Shown here: in pieces, positions 7,241 to 15,827 of the stretch | How the letters are laid out: each line of letters begins with the position of its first letter | How positions within the stretch are numbered: the first letter of the stretch is position 1 | Virus record (IMG/VR): IMGVR_UViG_3300030419_005289 | Coordinates: 1-39,569 of that record | Length of the DNA stretch: 39,569 bases | From: a virus | Direction: 5' to 3' (one strand) | Notes under the pieces: model-generated | Seen by the model: only the letters and a program-made list of their open reading frames with translations | What the model was told of the DNA's origin: nothing | The model's database searches: none | Position numbers and translations under genes: made by a program

Positions 7241-9062
7241 TTTAAAAAAATTAACATTTTCTAATATGTTTTCCTATGGAAAAAAAGAAAATATAATAGA
7301 ATTTAATAAAAATAAAATAACACAATTAACGGCTCCTAATGGAAGTGGTAAATCTTCTATTGCTCTTATCTTACAAGAAGTTTTATTTAATAAAAATATT
7401 AAAGGAATAAAAAAAGCTGATATACTTAATAGATGGTCTAATTTAAAAGAATGGAGTGCGAATCTAGATTTTAGCGTTGATGATACTGACTATACTATTA
7501 AGGTTAGTAGATTAGGAGCAAAAAGTATTGTACAACTAAACTCAGATGGTAAAGATTTATCTGAACATAAGGTATTAGATACTTACAAAAAAATACAAGA
7601 ATTACTAAATCTTGATTTTAGTATTTTCTCTCAACTTACCTACCAAAGCTCAATAGACTTATTAGAATTTCTTAAAGCCACAGATACAAATAGAAAAAAG
7701 TTTTTAATAAATTTATTTAATTTAGAAAAATATATAAAAATTGGAGAAGCTATAAAAATTATAAGTAACAATCAAAATAAAAAGTTAACGTTGTTACAAG
7801 GAGAGCTTCACGGTATTGAATCATTTTTAAAAGATACTAATATTCCAGAAACTATTGAGTTTGTTGAAATTCCTAAATCTGATGAAAACTTAATTAAAAG
7901 TTTAGCTTTATTAGAGAAAGAAGTTAATGAATATGAAGAAACTTGTAAAAAAATAGATAAAAATAATTTTTCAATAGAAGAACGAAATGGCCTAACATTT
8001 GATATGTCTATGAAAACTCCAGAAACAGATCCTACTATGTTTTCTGATTTAGAAGAATTAAACCAAGAAGTAACTAAGGCAAAACTACATAAACAGAATA
8101 TTGAAAAATCTTTAATGAATATTGATATGTCCGATACCTGTTATGCCTGTGGACAAAAAATAGATAATTCTCAGTCAAAACAATTACATAAAGATTTAGA
8201 TGGAGATTTACATAATACAGTAATAAGAATTGAGGGTTTATCAGAAGAATTAGAATATGTTAAGGAACGAGTTAATAATTATCAATATGAAACAGAAAAG
8301 TATAATAAAAATCAAAAAACTATAGAAAAGTTTGAACAACTTACTAGAATGATTGATGAGTCATTACCTACAATACATCCTAATTATGATCAACTACAAA
8401 AAGATTTACTTAACACTAAGGAAAAAGTAAATAACAATAATAGTAAGATTCAAGATGCTACAGAACATAATCAAAAAGTAGGAATACACAATGCTAAAGT
8501 GTCTGCACTTATAGAGCAAAAAGAAGATTTTTTAAGTAGACAAACAGTTATTAAAAATGATATTTTAAATTTATCAAATAAATTAAATAATCTAAATGTC
8601 TTGAAAAAGGCTTTTAGCACTTCTGGAATTGTTGCATTTAAGTTAGAAAATCTAACAAAAGAGCTAGAAACAACAATCAATTACTATCTATCTCTATTAT
8701 CAGATGGTCAATTTCAAGTTTCTTTCAGACTTGATAAAGAAAAGTTAAATATTATCGTTTCTAATAATGGAATAGATACTCCCATCGAAACAGTATCAGG
8801 CGGAGAATTTAGTAGGATACAAACCTCTATTCTTTTAGCTATTAGAAGTTTATTAGCTAAATTAGGGGGTAGTAGTGTAAATCTCTTATTCTTAGATGAG
8901 ATAACAGGTGTACTAGATGACGAAGGTAAAGAAAAACTAATAGAAGTATTATCTGAAGAAAAAGATTTAAATGTATTTTTAATTTCACATGATTTTACAC
9001 ATCCATTAATAGATAAAATATCAATTATTAAAGAAAATAATATAAGTGAACTACATTCATGA
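7227..9062 (+). CDS. sbcC: SbcC/Rad50-like ATPase (T4 gp46-type recombination subunit)
   Basis: 611-residue SMC-like ATPase. The N-terminal Walker A is APNGSGKS (36-43); long coiled-coil arms surround a zinc hook CYAC (Cys305, Cys308) at the apex; the C-terminal half has the ABC signature VSGGEFSR (523-530) and Walker B LLFLDE (553-558), with a C-terminal LISHD switch His. It pairs with the SbcD-like nuclease to process DNA ends. The length matches phage gp46 proteins and is much shorter than cellular SbcC. It starts at a GTG overlapping the PP-loop gene, and its stop overlaps the next ATG. Confidence 0.93.
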   Translation: MSQINLKKLTFSNMFSYGKKENIIEFNKNKITQLTAPNGSGKSSIALILQEVLFNKNIKGIKKADILNRWSNLKEWSANLDFSVDDTDYTIKVSRLGAKSIVQLNSDGKDLSEHKVLDTYKKIQELLNLDFSIFSQLTYQSSIDLLEFLKATDTNRKKFLINLFNLEKYIKIGEAIKIISNNQNKKLTLLQGELHGIESFLKDTNIPETIEFVEIPKSDENLIKSLALLEKEVNEYEETCKKIDKNNFSIEERNGLTFDMSMKTPETDPTMFSDLEELNQEVTKAKLHKQNIEKSLMNIDMSDTCYACGQKIDNSQSKQLHKDLDGDLHNTVIRIEGLSEELEYVKERVNNYQYETEKYNKNQKTIEKFEQLTRMIDESLPTIHPNYDQLQKDLLNTKEKVNNNNSKIQDATEHNQKVGIHNAKVSALIEQKEDFLSRQTVIKNDILNLSNKLNNLNVLKKAFSTSGIVAFKLENLTKELETTINYYLSLLSDGQFQVSFRLDKEKLNIIVSNNGIDTPIETVSGGEFSRIQTSILLAIRSLLAKLGGSSVNLLFLDEITGVLDDEGKEKLIEVLSEEKDLNVFLISHDFTHPLIDKISIIKENNISELHS

Positions 9063-9697
9063 AAGTAAAATCTGTTCATTGTACTTGCTGTGAGTATGAT
9101 GTACCCTATATTATATCCAATGAGTATAGTAATAAAATAATTGGGGTGTTTGGAGATAGCTTTGGTGGTTTAGCTGATATAAAGAATTATAGTGAAAAAC
9201 ATTTAAATGACTACTTCTCACACGAATGTTCTTGGTTATTTTATCTAGGAATATTATCATACAGTGAAGTTCATTCATGGGGAGTATCTGGTGGCAGCGA
9301 GTATGATATTTTACAAACATTACTAAATAATAAAACTAAATATGATTATTATATAATATTTCATACACAACCACATAGAAGAAATATAACTACTGATAAA
9401 AATATAAATCTTTATAAAACTCTTGCAGCTATTGAAAGTATAACAAGAGAAAAACTAAATGTATTACATCTTTTTTGGAATAACGAACATGAAGTATATA
9501 CTTTCTCTCAACCTAAATACTGTATAGAAAATATTTTAAAAAAACATCCATCTATGGGTGATCGATTTATGATAAAAGAACAAGTTATAAATAAAAATGA
9601 TCAACAAAGTGGTCATTGTCACCTGTCTAATAGAGGTAATTTATTACTAGCTATTGAGTTAAATAAAATTATATTCAGTAACGATGAGTCGAACTGA
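9059..9697 (+). CDS. SGNH/GDSL-type hydrolase-like protein
   Basis: 212 residues with a plausible SGNH esterase layout: block I FGDSF (31-35, nucleophile Ser34), block II GVSGGSEYD with Gly at 75-79, a strand ending HTQPH (102-106) in the block III position, and block V HCHLSNRG with His188 as catalytic base. A Cys-rich start HCTCC (residues 7-11) is unusual. Members of this fold act as acyl esterases on glycans, lipids or peptidoglycan. There is no signal peptide, so the substrate may be cytoplasmic or the protein may be packaged. ATG overlaps the SbcC stop by 4 nt; a 30-nt gap follows before the RNR gene. Confidence 0.72.
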   Translation: MKVKSVHCTCCEYDVPYIISNEYSNKIIGVFGDSFGGLADIKNYSEKHLNDYFSHECSWLFYLGILSYSEVHSWGVSGGSEYDILQTLLNNKTKYDYYIIFHTQPHRRNITTDKNINLYKTLAAIESITREKLNVLHLFWNNEHEVYTFSQPKYCIENILKKHPSMGDRFMIKEQVINKNDQQSGHCHLSNRGNLLLAIELNKIIFSNDESN

Positions 9698-9727
9698 ATT
9701 ACTTTAAACGAGTTTAAGGAGAAATAA

Positions 9728-11851
9728 ATGTTAGCACCCGGAAAATATCCGATTGACTTCGCTTTGCGAAGTCCCTTCAAAGAAGAACTTAAATCCAAAC
9801 CTATAGACTGGGGTTATGGTGGTTTATCAGAGTTCACTTACTACAGAACATATTCAAGAATGAAATCCGATGGGTACATGGAAACATGGGCAGATTGTGT
9901 AATTCGTGTTGTTGAAGGATTCTTTTCTATTCTAAAAACTCATTCTGTAGCATCATATATTACATGGGACGAAAAGAAAGCACATAAATTAGCAGAAGAA
10001 GCTGCTGAACGTCTTTTTGCATTTAAATGGATGCCCCCAGGTCGAGGACTTTGGATGATGGGTACTCCTTTCATATGGGAAAAAGGTGGCGCAGCTTTAA
10101 ATAATTGTGCTTTTGTGTCTACACAAGATATTGATGCAGAGCTATCTAAATCTTTTGCTTTTCTAATGGATATGAGCATGGTTGGAGTAGGAGTAGGCTT
10201 TGACACAAAAGGCGCTGATAAAGTTGCATCTATAGAGCCAGAAGGATCTCCAGAACTTATATATATTGAAGATTCTAGAGAAGGATGGGTAGAAGCTTTA
10301 TCGTGTTTAATTGATTCTTACTTAGAAGAAGGCTCTGCTCCTGTAGATTTTAATTTTAAAAGAATTAGGGCTTATGGAGAGCCTATTAAGGGATTTGGAG
10401 GAGTTGCTTCAGGACCAGAGCCGCTAAAACACGGACTTGAGGGTATTAGAGATATTTTGACTAAAAGAGCAAAATCTGATAATCCTTTATTGAACTCTGT
10501 AGATATAACGGATATAATGAATATTATTGGTAAAATCGTAGTCGCAGGTAATGTTCGCCGTACAGCAGAGATTGCATTTTCTTCTCCTGATGATACTGCT
10601 TTTATGGAAATGAAAAACTGGAAAACAGCAAGTGTAGAAACAGGCGCAACTGCTCCAGAAGAGTTAAAACTTTTAAATAGTCAAGACTACGATCTTTATA
10701 ATAATGATTATGATTCAAGGAGTGAAATTGCTAAAAAATATAGTGAAAATTCTTGGGCGTATAAGTTTGGTGGTTGGCGGTGGGCTTCTAATAATTCTAT
10801 CTTTGCAGATGTTGGAATGGACTATACAGAAGCCTCCAAATCTATCGCAATTTCTGGTGAACCTGGTTTTGCTTGGTTAAAAAATATGCAACAATATAGT
10901 AGGATGAAAGATCCTGCTGATTGGAAAGATCGACGCGTAGCTGGGGGTAATCCTTGTCTTGAGCAATCATTAGAATCTTATGAACTGTGTTGTTTAGTTG
11001 AGACATTCCCTGCTAAACACGATGATTATTGGGATTATCAACGCACTCTTAAATTTGCTTATATGTATGCTAAAGCTGTTACATTAATGGCTACACACTG
11101 GCAAGATACTAATGATGTTATTAAACGTAACCGTAGAATTGGCTGTTCTCAGTCAGGTATTCAAGAAGCTATTCTTAAATTTGGTCGCCGTAAATATTTA
11201 GATGAATATTGTGATCGTGCGTATACCTATATTCAATATATTGATCAGAAATACTCAGAATGGATGGGAGTGCCTTTATCTCGTAAAACAACCTCTGTTA
11301 AACCATCCGGCACAGTAAGTCTTGTAGCAGGATCTTTACCTGGTATACATTATGCTGAGAATGAATCTTATTATCGTACAGTACGTTTATCTGCTATATC
11401 TCCTATGATTGAAATATTAAAAGATGCAGGATATCGTATTGAGCCAGCAGTGTCTGATCCTATTCGTACAGTTGTAGTTTATTTTCCTGTTGTCCATCCA
11501 CAAGGTACAATTTCAAAACATGATGTATCTATTTGGGAACAATTTACTAATGCTGTTGACATGCAACATTATTGGGCAGATAATCAAGTCTCAATTACAA
11601 TTACATTTAAACCAGGAGAGGCTGATCAAATTGCAAGGGCTCTTTCATGTTTTGATTCACGACTTAAAGGTGTTTCTTTACTTCCAATATCTGATCATGG
11701 ATATGCACAAGCACCTTATATTACTACAGGTAGACAAGACATCGAAGCCTACGCAAATACTTTAAAACCCTTAAATTTTAATCTTTTATCAGAGGAAGGA
11801 GAAAATGCAGATGCGAATAAATTCTGTGATTCAGATGGTTGTGAAATTTAA
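9728..11851 (+). CDS. nrdJ: Class II (adenosylcobalamin-dependent) ribonucleoside-triphosphate reductase, monomeric
   Basis: 707 residues, complete, closely matching the monomeric RTPR type known from Lactobacillus leichmannii. Key residues are in place: Cys127 (NNCAF) and Cys421 as the active-site redox pair, Asn408-Pro-Cys410-Leu-Glu412 (NPCLE) with Cys410 as the thiyl-radical cysteine, and a C-terminal shuttle pair Cys700/Cys705 (CDSDGC). The spacings 410 to 421 and 700 to 705 equal those of the reference enzyme (408 to 419, 731 to 736). It converts NTPs to dNTPs using coenzyme B12, so it works only in hosts that make or import cobalamin. SD AAGGAG lies at 9717-9722. No intein interrupts it. 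The glutaredoxin downstream may serve as reductant. Confidence 0.95.
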   Translation: MLAPGKYPIDFALRSPFKEELKSKPIDWGYGGLSEFTYYRTYSRMKSDGYMETWADCVIRVVEGFFSILKTHSVASYITWDEKKAHKLAEEAAERLFAFKWMPPGRGLWMMGTPFIWEKGGAALNNCAFVSTQDIDAELSKSFAFLMDMSMVGVGVGFDTKGADKVASIEPEGSPELIYIEDSREGWVEALSCLIDSYLEEGSAPVDFNFKRIRAYGEPIKGFGGVASGPEPLKHGLEGIRDILTKRAKSDNPLLNSVDITDIMNIIGKIVVAGNVRRTAEIAFSSPDDTAFMEMKNWKTASVETGATAPEELKLLNSQDYDLYNNDYDSRSEIAKKYSENSWAYKFGGWRWASNNSIFADVGMDYTEASKSIAISGEPGFAWLKNMQQYSRMKDPADWKDRRVAGGNPCLEQSLESYELCCLVETFPAKHDDYWDYQRTLKFAYMYAKAVTLMATHWQDTNDVIKRNRRIGCSQSGIQEAILKFGRRKYLDEYCDRAYTYIQYIDQKYSEWMGVPLSRKTTSVKPSGTVSLVAGSLPGIHYAENESYYRTVRLSAISPMIEILKDAGYRIEPAVSDPIRTVVVYFPVVHPQGTISKHDVSIWEQFTNAVDMQHYWADNQVSITITFKPGEADQIARALSCFDSRLKGVSLLPISDHGYAQAPYITTGRQDIEAYANTLKPLNFNLLSEEGENADANKFCDSDGCEI

Positions 11852-11948
11852 AAAGTGGCTTAATGGAAATTTTATGACAAATAGTGCCGCTTATGCAAAT
11901 AATTTTAGAAGGACATCCCAATTTAAATGGGATGATGTGTGTATGTAA
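11805..11948 (+). CDS. Small basic ORF overlapping nrdJ end and mazG start, 47 aa
   Basis: An ORF below the usual length cutoff in the frame between nrdJ and mazG. The ATG at 11805 lies inside the last codons of nrdJ, preceded by purine-rich GAGGAAGGAG (11792-11801) that can serve as ribosome-binding site, and the TAA at 11946-11948 shares its last base with the mazG ATG (TAATG). It fills the only apparent gap between the two genes. The product is basic at first (KFKKWLNGNF) and ends with NNFRRTSQFKWDDVCM. An alternative start at 11874 gives a 24-residue version. The function is unknown; the coupling geometry is the main support. Confidence 0.55.
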   Translation: MQMRINSVIQMVVKFKKWLNGNFMTNSAAYANNFRRTSQFKWDDVCM

Positions 11949-12334
11949 TGATAGATTTATATAGTTATCAAACTTTTGTTGACGGTGTAACATCAGAAGG
12001 AAGTAAATCAAATGATGTATATATGAGAACCATTGCTACACTTGCTAATAAGGGTATGGATGTTCCTAGACTATCAACAGCCTCAATTGGGCTATCTGGC
12101 GAAGTAGGAGAGTTCAATGATCTAATTAAGAAAATTTTCTTTCAAGGTAAAGAATATGATGAAGAAAATAAAGACAAATTAGAGAGTGAGTTAGGAGATA
12201 TTATGTGGTACTGGGCACAAGCATGCATGGCTCTACATCTTGATCCTTATACAGTACTGAAAAAAAATATTAAAAAACTAGAAAGTAGATATCCCGGAGG
12301 TAAGTTCTCCGTTGAAAAATCTGAAAAAAGATAA
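11948..12334 (+). CDS. mazG: MazG-like nucleotide pyrophosphohydrolase
   Basis: 128 residues (start chosen at the ATG 11948; a GTG at 11939 would add three). It has the MazG/all-alpha NTP pyrophosphatase motif EVGE (Glu52, Glu55) followed by ELGD (Glu81, Asp84), which coordinates Mg2+, and the usual ending with SRYPGGKF. The enzyme hydrolyses NTPs or dNTPs to monophosphates; in phages it has been proposed to clean the nucleotide pool or alter ppGpp, though that is debated. It lies between the RNR and glutaredoxin genes, consistent with a nucleotide-pool role. Confidence 0.92.
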   Translation: MIDLYSYQTFVDGVTSEGSKSNDVYMRTIATLANKGMDVPRLSTASIGLSGEVGEFNDLIKKIFFQGKEYDEENKDKLESELGDIMWYWAQACMALHLDPYTVLKKNIKKLESRYPGGKFSVEKSEKR

Positions 12335-12361
12335 ATATTGCTAAAAGGAACAAATTAAGCT

Positions 12362-12610
12362 ATGCTAAAAGCAACAATTTGGTGTAAAGATAATTGTGTA
12401 TATTGTTCTCTTGCCCAAAAAGAACTACATAAAAAAGAATATGAAATCGAAAAACGAAACATTGATCATATCTGGTCAAAAGAAGATTTACAGAAAGTTG
12501 TACCTAATGCTAAAACAGTACCGCAAATCTTTATTGGAGATAAATATATCGGAGGATACAGCGAATTAATGACATATTTTGAAGAAACAACAAGTAACTA
12601 CGGACATTAA
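12362..12610 (+). CDS. grxC: Glutaredoxin
   Basis: 82 residues with the redox site CVYC (Cys12-Cys15), the cis-proline loop TVPQIF (Pro54) and the GGYSEL glutathione-binding element, all in the standard positions of a small glutaredoxin. A further Cys8 precedes the active site. It can supply electrons to the class II RNR or protect phage proteins; the short distance from nrdJ supports the first. A weak SD (AAAAGGAA at 12341-12348) lies upstream, and the stop overlaps the PhoH ATG by one base. Confidence 0.9.
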   Translation: MLKATIWCKDNCVYCSLAQKELHKKEYEIEKRNIDHIWSKEDLQKVVPNAKTVPQIFIGDKYIGGYSELMTYFEETTSNYGH

Positions 12611-13299
12611 TGGCAAACGGTAAAGCCTTAAAACGTGTAAGAATAGATGATTTATTAAGTTTTTCCTCGATAACAAAAAATCAAGATAAAACATATAAAG
12701 CATATAAAGAAGGTAAACACTTAATACTTCATGGATTAGCAGGTACGGGAAAAACATTTATTTCTCTATATCTCGCTCTTGAAGAAGTATTAGATAAATC
12801 TACTTTAGTAAATGATATTTTTATTGTTCGTTCCATAGTATCTACAAGAGATATAGGTTTTTTACCGGGCGATGAACAAGAGAAAGTATCTATATATGAA
12901 GCTCCCTACAGATCCATTTGTTCAGAGCTTTTTAATGTTAATGACGCATATGATTCTCTCAAATTCCAAGGTAATATTAAATTTATGTCCACCTCTTTTA
13001 TAAGGGGCATTACTTTAAATAATTCTGTAGTGATTGTGGATGAATGTCAGAACTTGAATTTTCATGAACTTGATTCTATAATAACAAGAGTCGGAAAACA
13101 TAGTCGCATAATTTTTTGTGGAGACTATTCACAGACCGATTTATCAAGAGAAAATGATAAGAAAGGTATACTTCGGTTCATGGAAGTGCTGTCCCACATA
13201 CCAGAGTTTGAAACTGTTGAATTTATGATGGATGATATAGTACGAAGTGACTTTTTAAAGTCGTACATAATCGCTAAGTATAAACTAGGGCATGGTTAA
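12610..13299 (+). CDS. phoH: PhoH-like ATPase
   Basis: 229 residues with the PhoH P-loop ATPase layout: Walker A GLAGTGKT (42-49), the conserved RSIVSTRDIGFLPGD segment (74-88) including the DIGFLPGD motif, Walker B VIVDECQN (141-148) and a C-terminal GDYSQTDL sensor region. PhoH proteins are common in marine phages; they may act as RNA-binding ATPases or helicases, but their role in infection is unsettled. The annotation as phosphate-starvation gene comes from E. coli and should not be read as proof of phosphate metabolism. The next gene starts 8 nt before its stop. Confidence 0.93.
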   Translation: MANGKALKRVRIDDLLSFSSITKNQDKTYKAYKEGKHLILHGLAGTGKTFISLYLALEEVLDKSTLVNDIFIVRSIVSTRDIGFLPGDEQEKVSIYEAPYRSICSELFNVNDAYDSLKFQGNIKFMSTSFIRGITLNNSVVIVDECQNLNFHELDSIITRVGKHSRIIFCGDYSQTDLSRENDKKGILRFMEVLSHIPEFETVEFMMDDIVRSDFLKSYIIAKYKLGHG

Positions 13300-13741
13300 T
13301 AAGTCAAAAATAAAAGGCACAGCATACGAAGCTAAAATTAAAAGATATTTAAATTCACATTTAAATATAGAGTTTGAGCGTATGCCTCTCTCCGGAGCAA
13401 TAGAATATCTTAAAGGAGATCTTTGGACTCCCCACGACACAGCAGCGTGGCCTTACTGTATTGAGTGTAAACATTATAAAGATATTCAATGGAATAATCT
13501 TTTAACAGCTAAAACTACTGATTTACTTAATTTTTGGAGACAAGCAGAAAGAGAAGCAGAGGTTATGAAAAAGAAACCTCTGCTTATTTTTAGATGGAAT
13601 CGCTCAAAAGATTTTGTAGGTTGGGATGATGATATAGAAGTAGATCATTATGTAGAAATTAAATCTTTTGGTTGTCATTTTAAAGTTACACAGCTTGATG
13701 ACTGGATTAAAGCACTTAAAAGTCAAACAAATCTTGCATAA
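13292..13741 (+). CDS. PD-(D/E)XK nuclease, Holliday-junction-resolvase-like
   Basis: 149 residues. Features of the archaeal-type resolvase or RecB-like fold are visible: KGTAYEAKIKRYL with Glu13 in the first helix, GD at 42-43 (KGDLW) and the paired acidic-lysine motif IECK (Glu58, Lys60), then a helix with Gln and Arg (WRQAEREA). The substrate could be branched DNA from recombination or host DNA; the presence of an SbcCD pair, SF2 helicase and SSB favours recombination intermediates. A predicted promoter overlaps its last codons. Phages of this type often carry such a small nuclease in place of RusA or endonuclease VII. Confidence 0.78.
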   Translation: MVNKSKIKGTAYEAKIKRYLNSHLNIEFERMPLSGAIEYLKGDLWTPHDTAAWPYCIECKHYKDIQWNNLLTAKTTDLLNFWRQAEREAEVMKKKPLLIFRWNRSKDFVGWDDDIEVDHYVEIKSFGCHFKVTQLDDWIKALKSQTNLA

Positions 13742-13762
13742 ACGGCTTCTGTAATATATAAT
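13734..13762 (+). promoter_or_regulatory. Candidate sigma70-type promoter upstream of the exonuclease
   Basis: TTGCAT (13734-13739) and a perfect TATAAT (13757-13762) are separated by exactly 17 nt. A second TATAAT (13766-13771) follows closely. The site lies at the end of the nuclease gene in one of the few real gaps on the + strand and precedes SD AGGAGA (13774-13779) and the ATG of the exonuclease, so the 5' leader would be only ~15 nt. AT-rich DNA gives chance TATAAT matches, so this is a candidate only. Confidence 0.45.
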
Positions 13763-13784
13763 ACTTATAATACAGGAGAATAAC

Positions 13785-14630
13785 ATGAACACAAAATCTT
13801 GGAATGATTTAGCCGAGCTAACTATGACTACAGATAGCTCGTATAATAATTTACTATTAATTGATGCTAACAATATAGCGTATAGATGGCTTCAACGCAT
13901 AAACTATAATTCTTTTTCGTCTGACTATCAACGAACTGTTCAAAGCCTAACAAAAAGTTATGAGGCAATCAGAACTGTGGCCTGTTTTGATTTTGGTCGT
14001 AGTTATTATCGTATGAATATGTACGAAGATTATAAACAAAATCGTAAAAAGCCTAAAGAAGAAGACGAAGCAAAAAAATATGAAGAGTTTTTTGGAGTTC
14101 TTAACACCCTTCCAGAATATCTCAATGAAGAAGTGTTAAAATTTAGGGGTGTAGAAGCAGATGATATTATTACATATCTAGTTAAAAATATATCAAAAGA
14201 CTATGAGCATACATGGATTATATCTTCTGATAGAGATTTATATCAATTAGTAAATGATAATGTTAGTATTTTCAATCTATTTTCTCGTAAAGAGATTACT
14301 AAGCAAACACTTAAAGAAAATTTTGATTTATCGCCAGATGAATATCTATTATCAAGAATAATTGAGGGTGATAAAAGTGATAATATATATGGTGTTGAAG
14401 GTATAGGGCCAAAACGTGCTCAAGGATTGGCTAAAGAACATAAAACATTTAAAACATTATTAGAATCTCTTCCAGTAAAAGGTAGAGCTAAATATATACA
14501 AAATCTTAATGCAAGTAAAGAAATACTTGAGAGAAATGAAAAACTTATTAATTTAAAAAAATACAATGAGGCTGCAATATTAAGTGGTAAATACGGTCAG
14601 GAATCATTAGATGAGCTTATCTCCTTTTAA
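13785..14630 (+). CDS. 5'-3' exonuclease (FEN/RNase H-like, Pol I N-terminal domain type)
   Basis: 281 residues, a stand-alone flap/5' nuclease like T4 RNase H or T7 gp6. Metal-binding acidic residues are seen at Asp27 (LLLIDANNIAYR), Asp69 (CFDFGR), EADD (124-127), SDRD (148-151) and GDKSDN (195-200), followed by a helix-hairpin-helix GVEGIGPKRA (203-212). It should remove RNA primers or 5' flaps and help degrade DNA. The family A polymerase at the left edge would be its partner, in effect a Pol I whose 5' nuclease is encoded separately. The ATG has SD AGGAGA 5 nt upstream. Confidence 0.92.
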   Translation: MNTKSWNDLAELTMTTDSSYNNLLLIDANNIAYRWLQRINYNSFSSDYQRTVQSLTKSYEAIRTVACFDFGRSYYRMNMYEDYKQNRKKPKEEDEAKKYEEFFGVLNTLPEYLNEEVLKFRGVEADDIITYLVKNISKDYEHTWIISSDRDLYQLVNDNVSIFNLFSRKEITKQTLKENFDLSPDEYLLSRIIEGDKSDNIYGVEGIGPKRAQGLAKEHKTFKTLLESLPVKGRAKYIQNLNASKEILERNEKLINLKKYNEAAILSGKYGQESLDELISF

Positions 14631-15168
14631 TCTTACTTATGAAATTAGCTCATCAGCCCAAACTTTAGAAAAAGTTTTAGGAATATCATGGGAACTTCAA
14701 AAAGAAAATCCCGCTGATCCCTACATCAAACTTAGGGCTTGCATAGATGACAATATGATATTCCAAAAACGCCACAGTAGCTTTTATTGTAGAACAGGTA
14801 TTTATCCTCAATTTTCAAATCCTAATTATAGATTAGAAATTACATCTTTATCAGATCTAGTATATGCAAAAGGAATTATAGTTTTAGATAGTCCGTCTAT
14901 TTATGATTATACACACAGAAATGAAATTGTTTTACTACTTCAAAGTGTATTAGATAATGATATCTACATTCATCCTGGAGAATTTATTGCTGCTCTTAGT
15001 GTTAAAAGAGTTGAAGTATTTACTACAAAACGTGTACATCAAGTTGAAGAAGCACCGTATACTTTTGGTTCACAAAAATGGGTACAGAAACTAAAAAACA
15101 GAGATAAAAATGAAAGAGAGTCTATAGAATACTCTCGCTCAGATGTTAAACGATATTTGGATGCATAA
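14611..15168 (+). CDS. Hypothetical protein, 185 aa
   Basis: Begins with ATG 20 nt before the exonuclease stop and ends one base into the thyX ATG (TAATG), so it is tightly coupled on both sides. No known motif was recognised. It has a mixed alpha/beta pattern with two Cys (around 44 and 59), an Ile/Leu-rich stretch NEIVLLLQSVL near 104-114, and a basic C-terminal region (KWVQKLKNRDKNERE). It lacks a signal peptide and transmembrane segments. Placement between exonuclease and ThyX suggests a link to DNA or nucleotide metabolism, with no firmer basis. Confidence 0.68.
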   Translation: MSLSPFNLTYEISSSAQTLEKVLGISWELQKENPADPYIKLRACIDDNMIFQKRHSSFYCRTGIYPQFSNPNYRLEITSLSDLVYAKGIIVLDSPSIYDYTHRNEIVLLLQSVLDNDIYIHPGEFIAALSVKRVEVFTTKRVHQVEEAPYTFGSQKWVQKLKNRDKNERESIEYSRSDVKRYLDA

Positions 15169-15827
15169 TGAAAGTTAAATTAAAAGCACACTCATCACCA
15201 TCGCATGATAATATAGGTAGTAGTATATTAGATCTTATTTCTTATTGTGCAAGGGTGTCTAATCCTTCAAATCAAAATAATACAGAAACTAGTGAAAAAT
15301 TAATTAGATATTTAATTAAACACAAACACTGGTCCCCATTTGAAATGGCATCAATCTGTCTTGAAATTACTACAACCAGAGATATAGCTAGACAAATACT
15401 TCGTCATCGTTCATTTTCTTTTCAGGAGTTTTCTCAAAGATATGCTGATCCCACTAAAGATTTAAACTTTGTAATGAGACAAGCAAGATTACAAGATAAT
15501 AAAAATAGACAAAACTCTATTGAAGTAGAAGATGAATATATACATAAAAATTGGAAACTACGACAAACCCTAGTAATGCAAGAAGTTATTGAAGCATATG
15601 ATTGGGCAATTGCAAATGGTGTTGCAAAAGAGCAAGCTAGAGCCATCTTACCAGAGGGTAATACAGAAAGTAGGTTATATATGAATGGAACAGTTCGTTC
15701 TTGGATTCATTATATAGAACTTCGCTCAGGCCCAGAAACACAAAAAGAACATAGAGAAGTAGCCCAAGCATGTGCTACAGCAATTGAACCTATCTTTCCC
15801 ATGATTATGGAATTTGTCAGTGAATGA
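15168..15827 (+). CDS. thyX: Flavin-dependent thymidylate synthase
   Basis: 219 residues. The ThyX signature RHRX7S is exact: Arg79-His80-Arg81 to Ser89 (RHRSFSFQEFS), followed by QRY, and the C-terminal half has the EQARAILP and RSWIHYIELR elements with the catalytic C-terminal helix. It makes dTMP from dUMP with CH2-THF and FAD and complements the class II RNR in supplying deoxynucleotides. No ThyA is present. The start overlaps the previous stop, and the end overlaps the GT-B gene start by 4 nt. Confidence 0.95.
   Translation: MKVKLKAHSSPSHDNIGSSILDLISYCARVSNPSNQNNTETSEKLIRYLIKHKHWSPFEMASICLEITTTRDIARQILRHRSFSFQEFSQRYADPTKDLNFVMRQARLQDNKNRQNSIEVEDEYIHKNWKLRQTLVMQEVIEAYDWAIANGVAKEQARAILPEGNTESRLYMNGTVRSWIHYIELRSGPETQKEHREVAQACATAIEPIFPMIMEFVSE

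Noticed and set aside
8714-9079. 121-aa - strand ORF
   Set aside because: Lies opposite the conserved ATPase end of the SbcC-like gene, whose motifs are certain; no support of its own.
9698-9727. Short TTAAAC/GTTTAA inverted repeat before nrdJ
   Set aside because: Six A/T-rich base pairs with a 2-nt loop are expected by chance; only the SD is reported.
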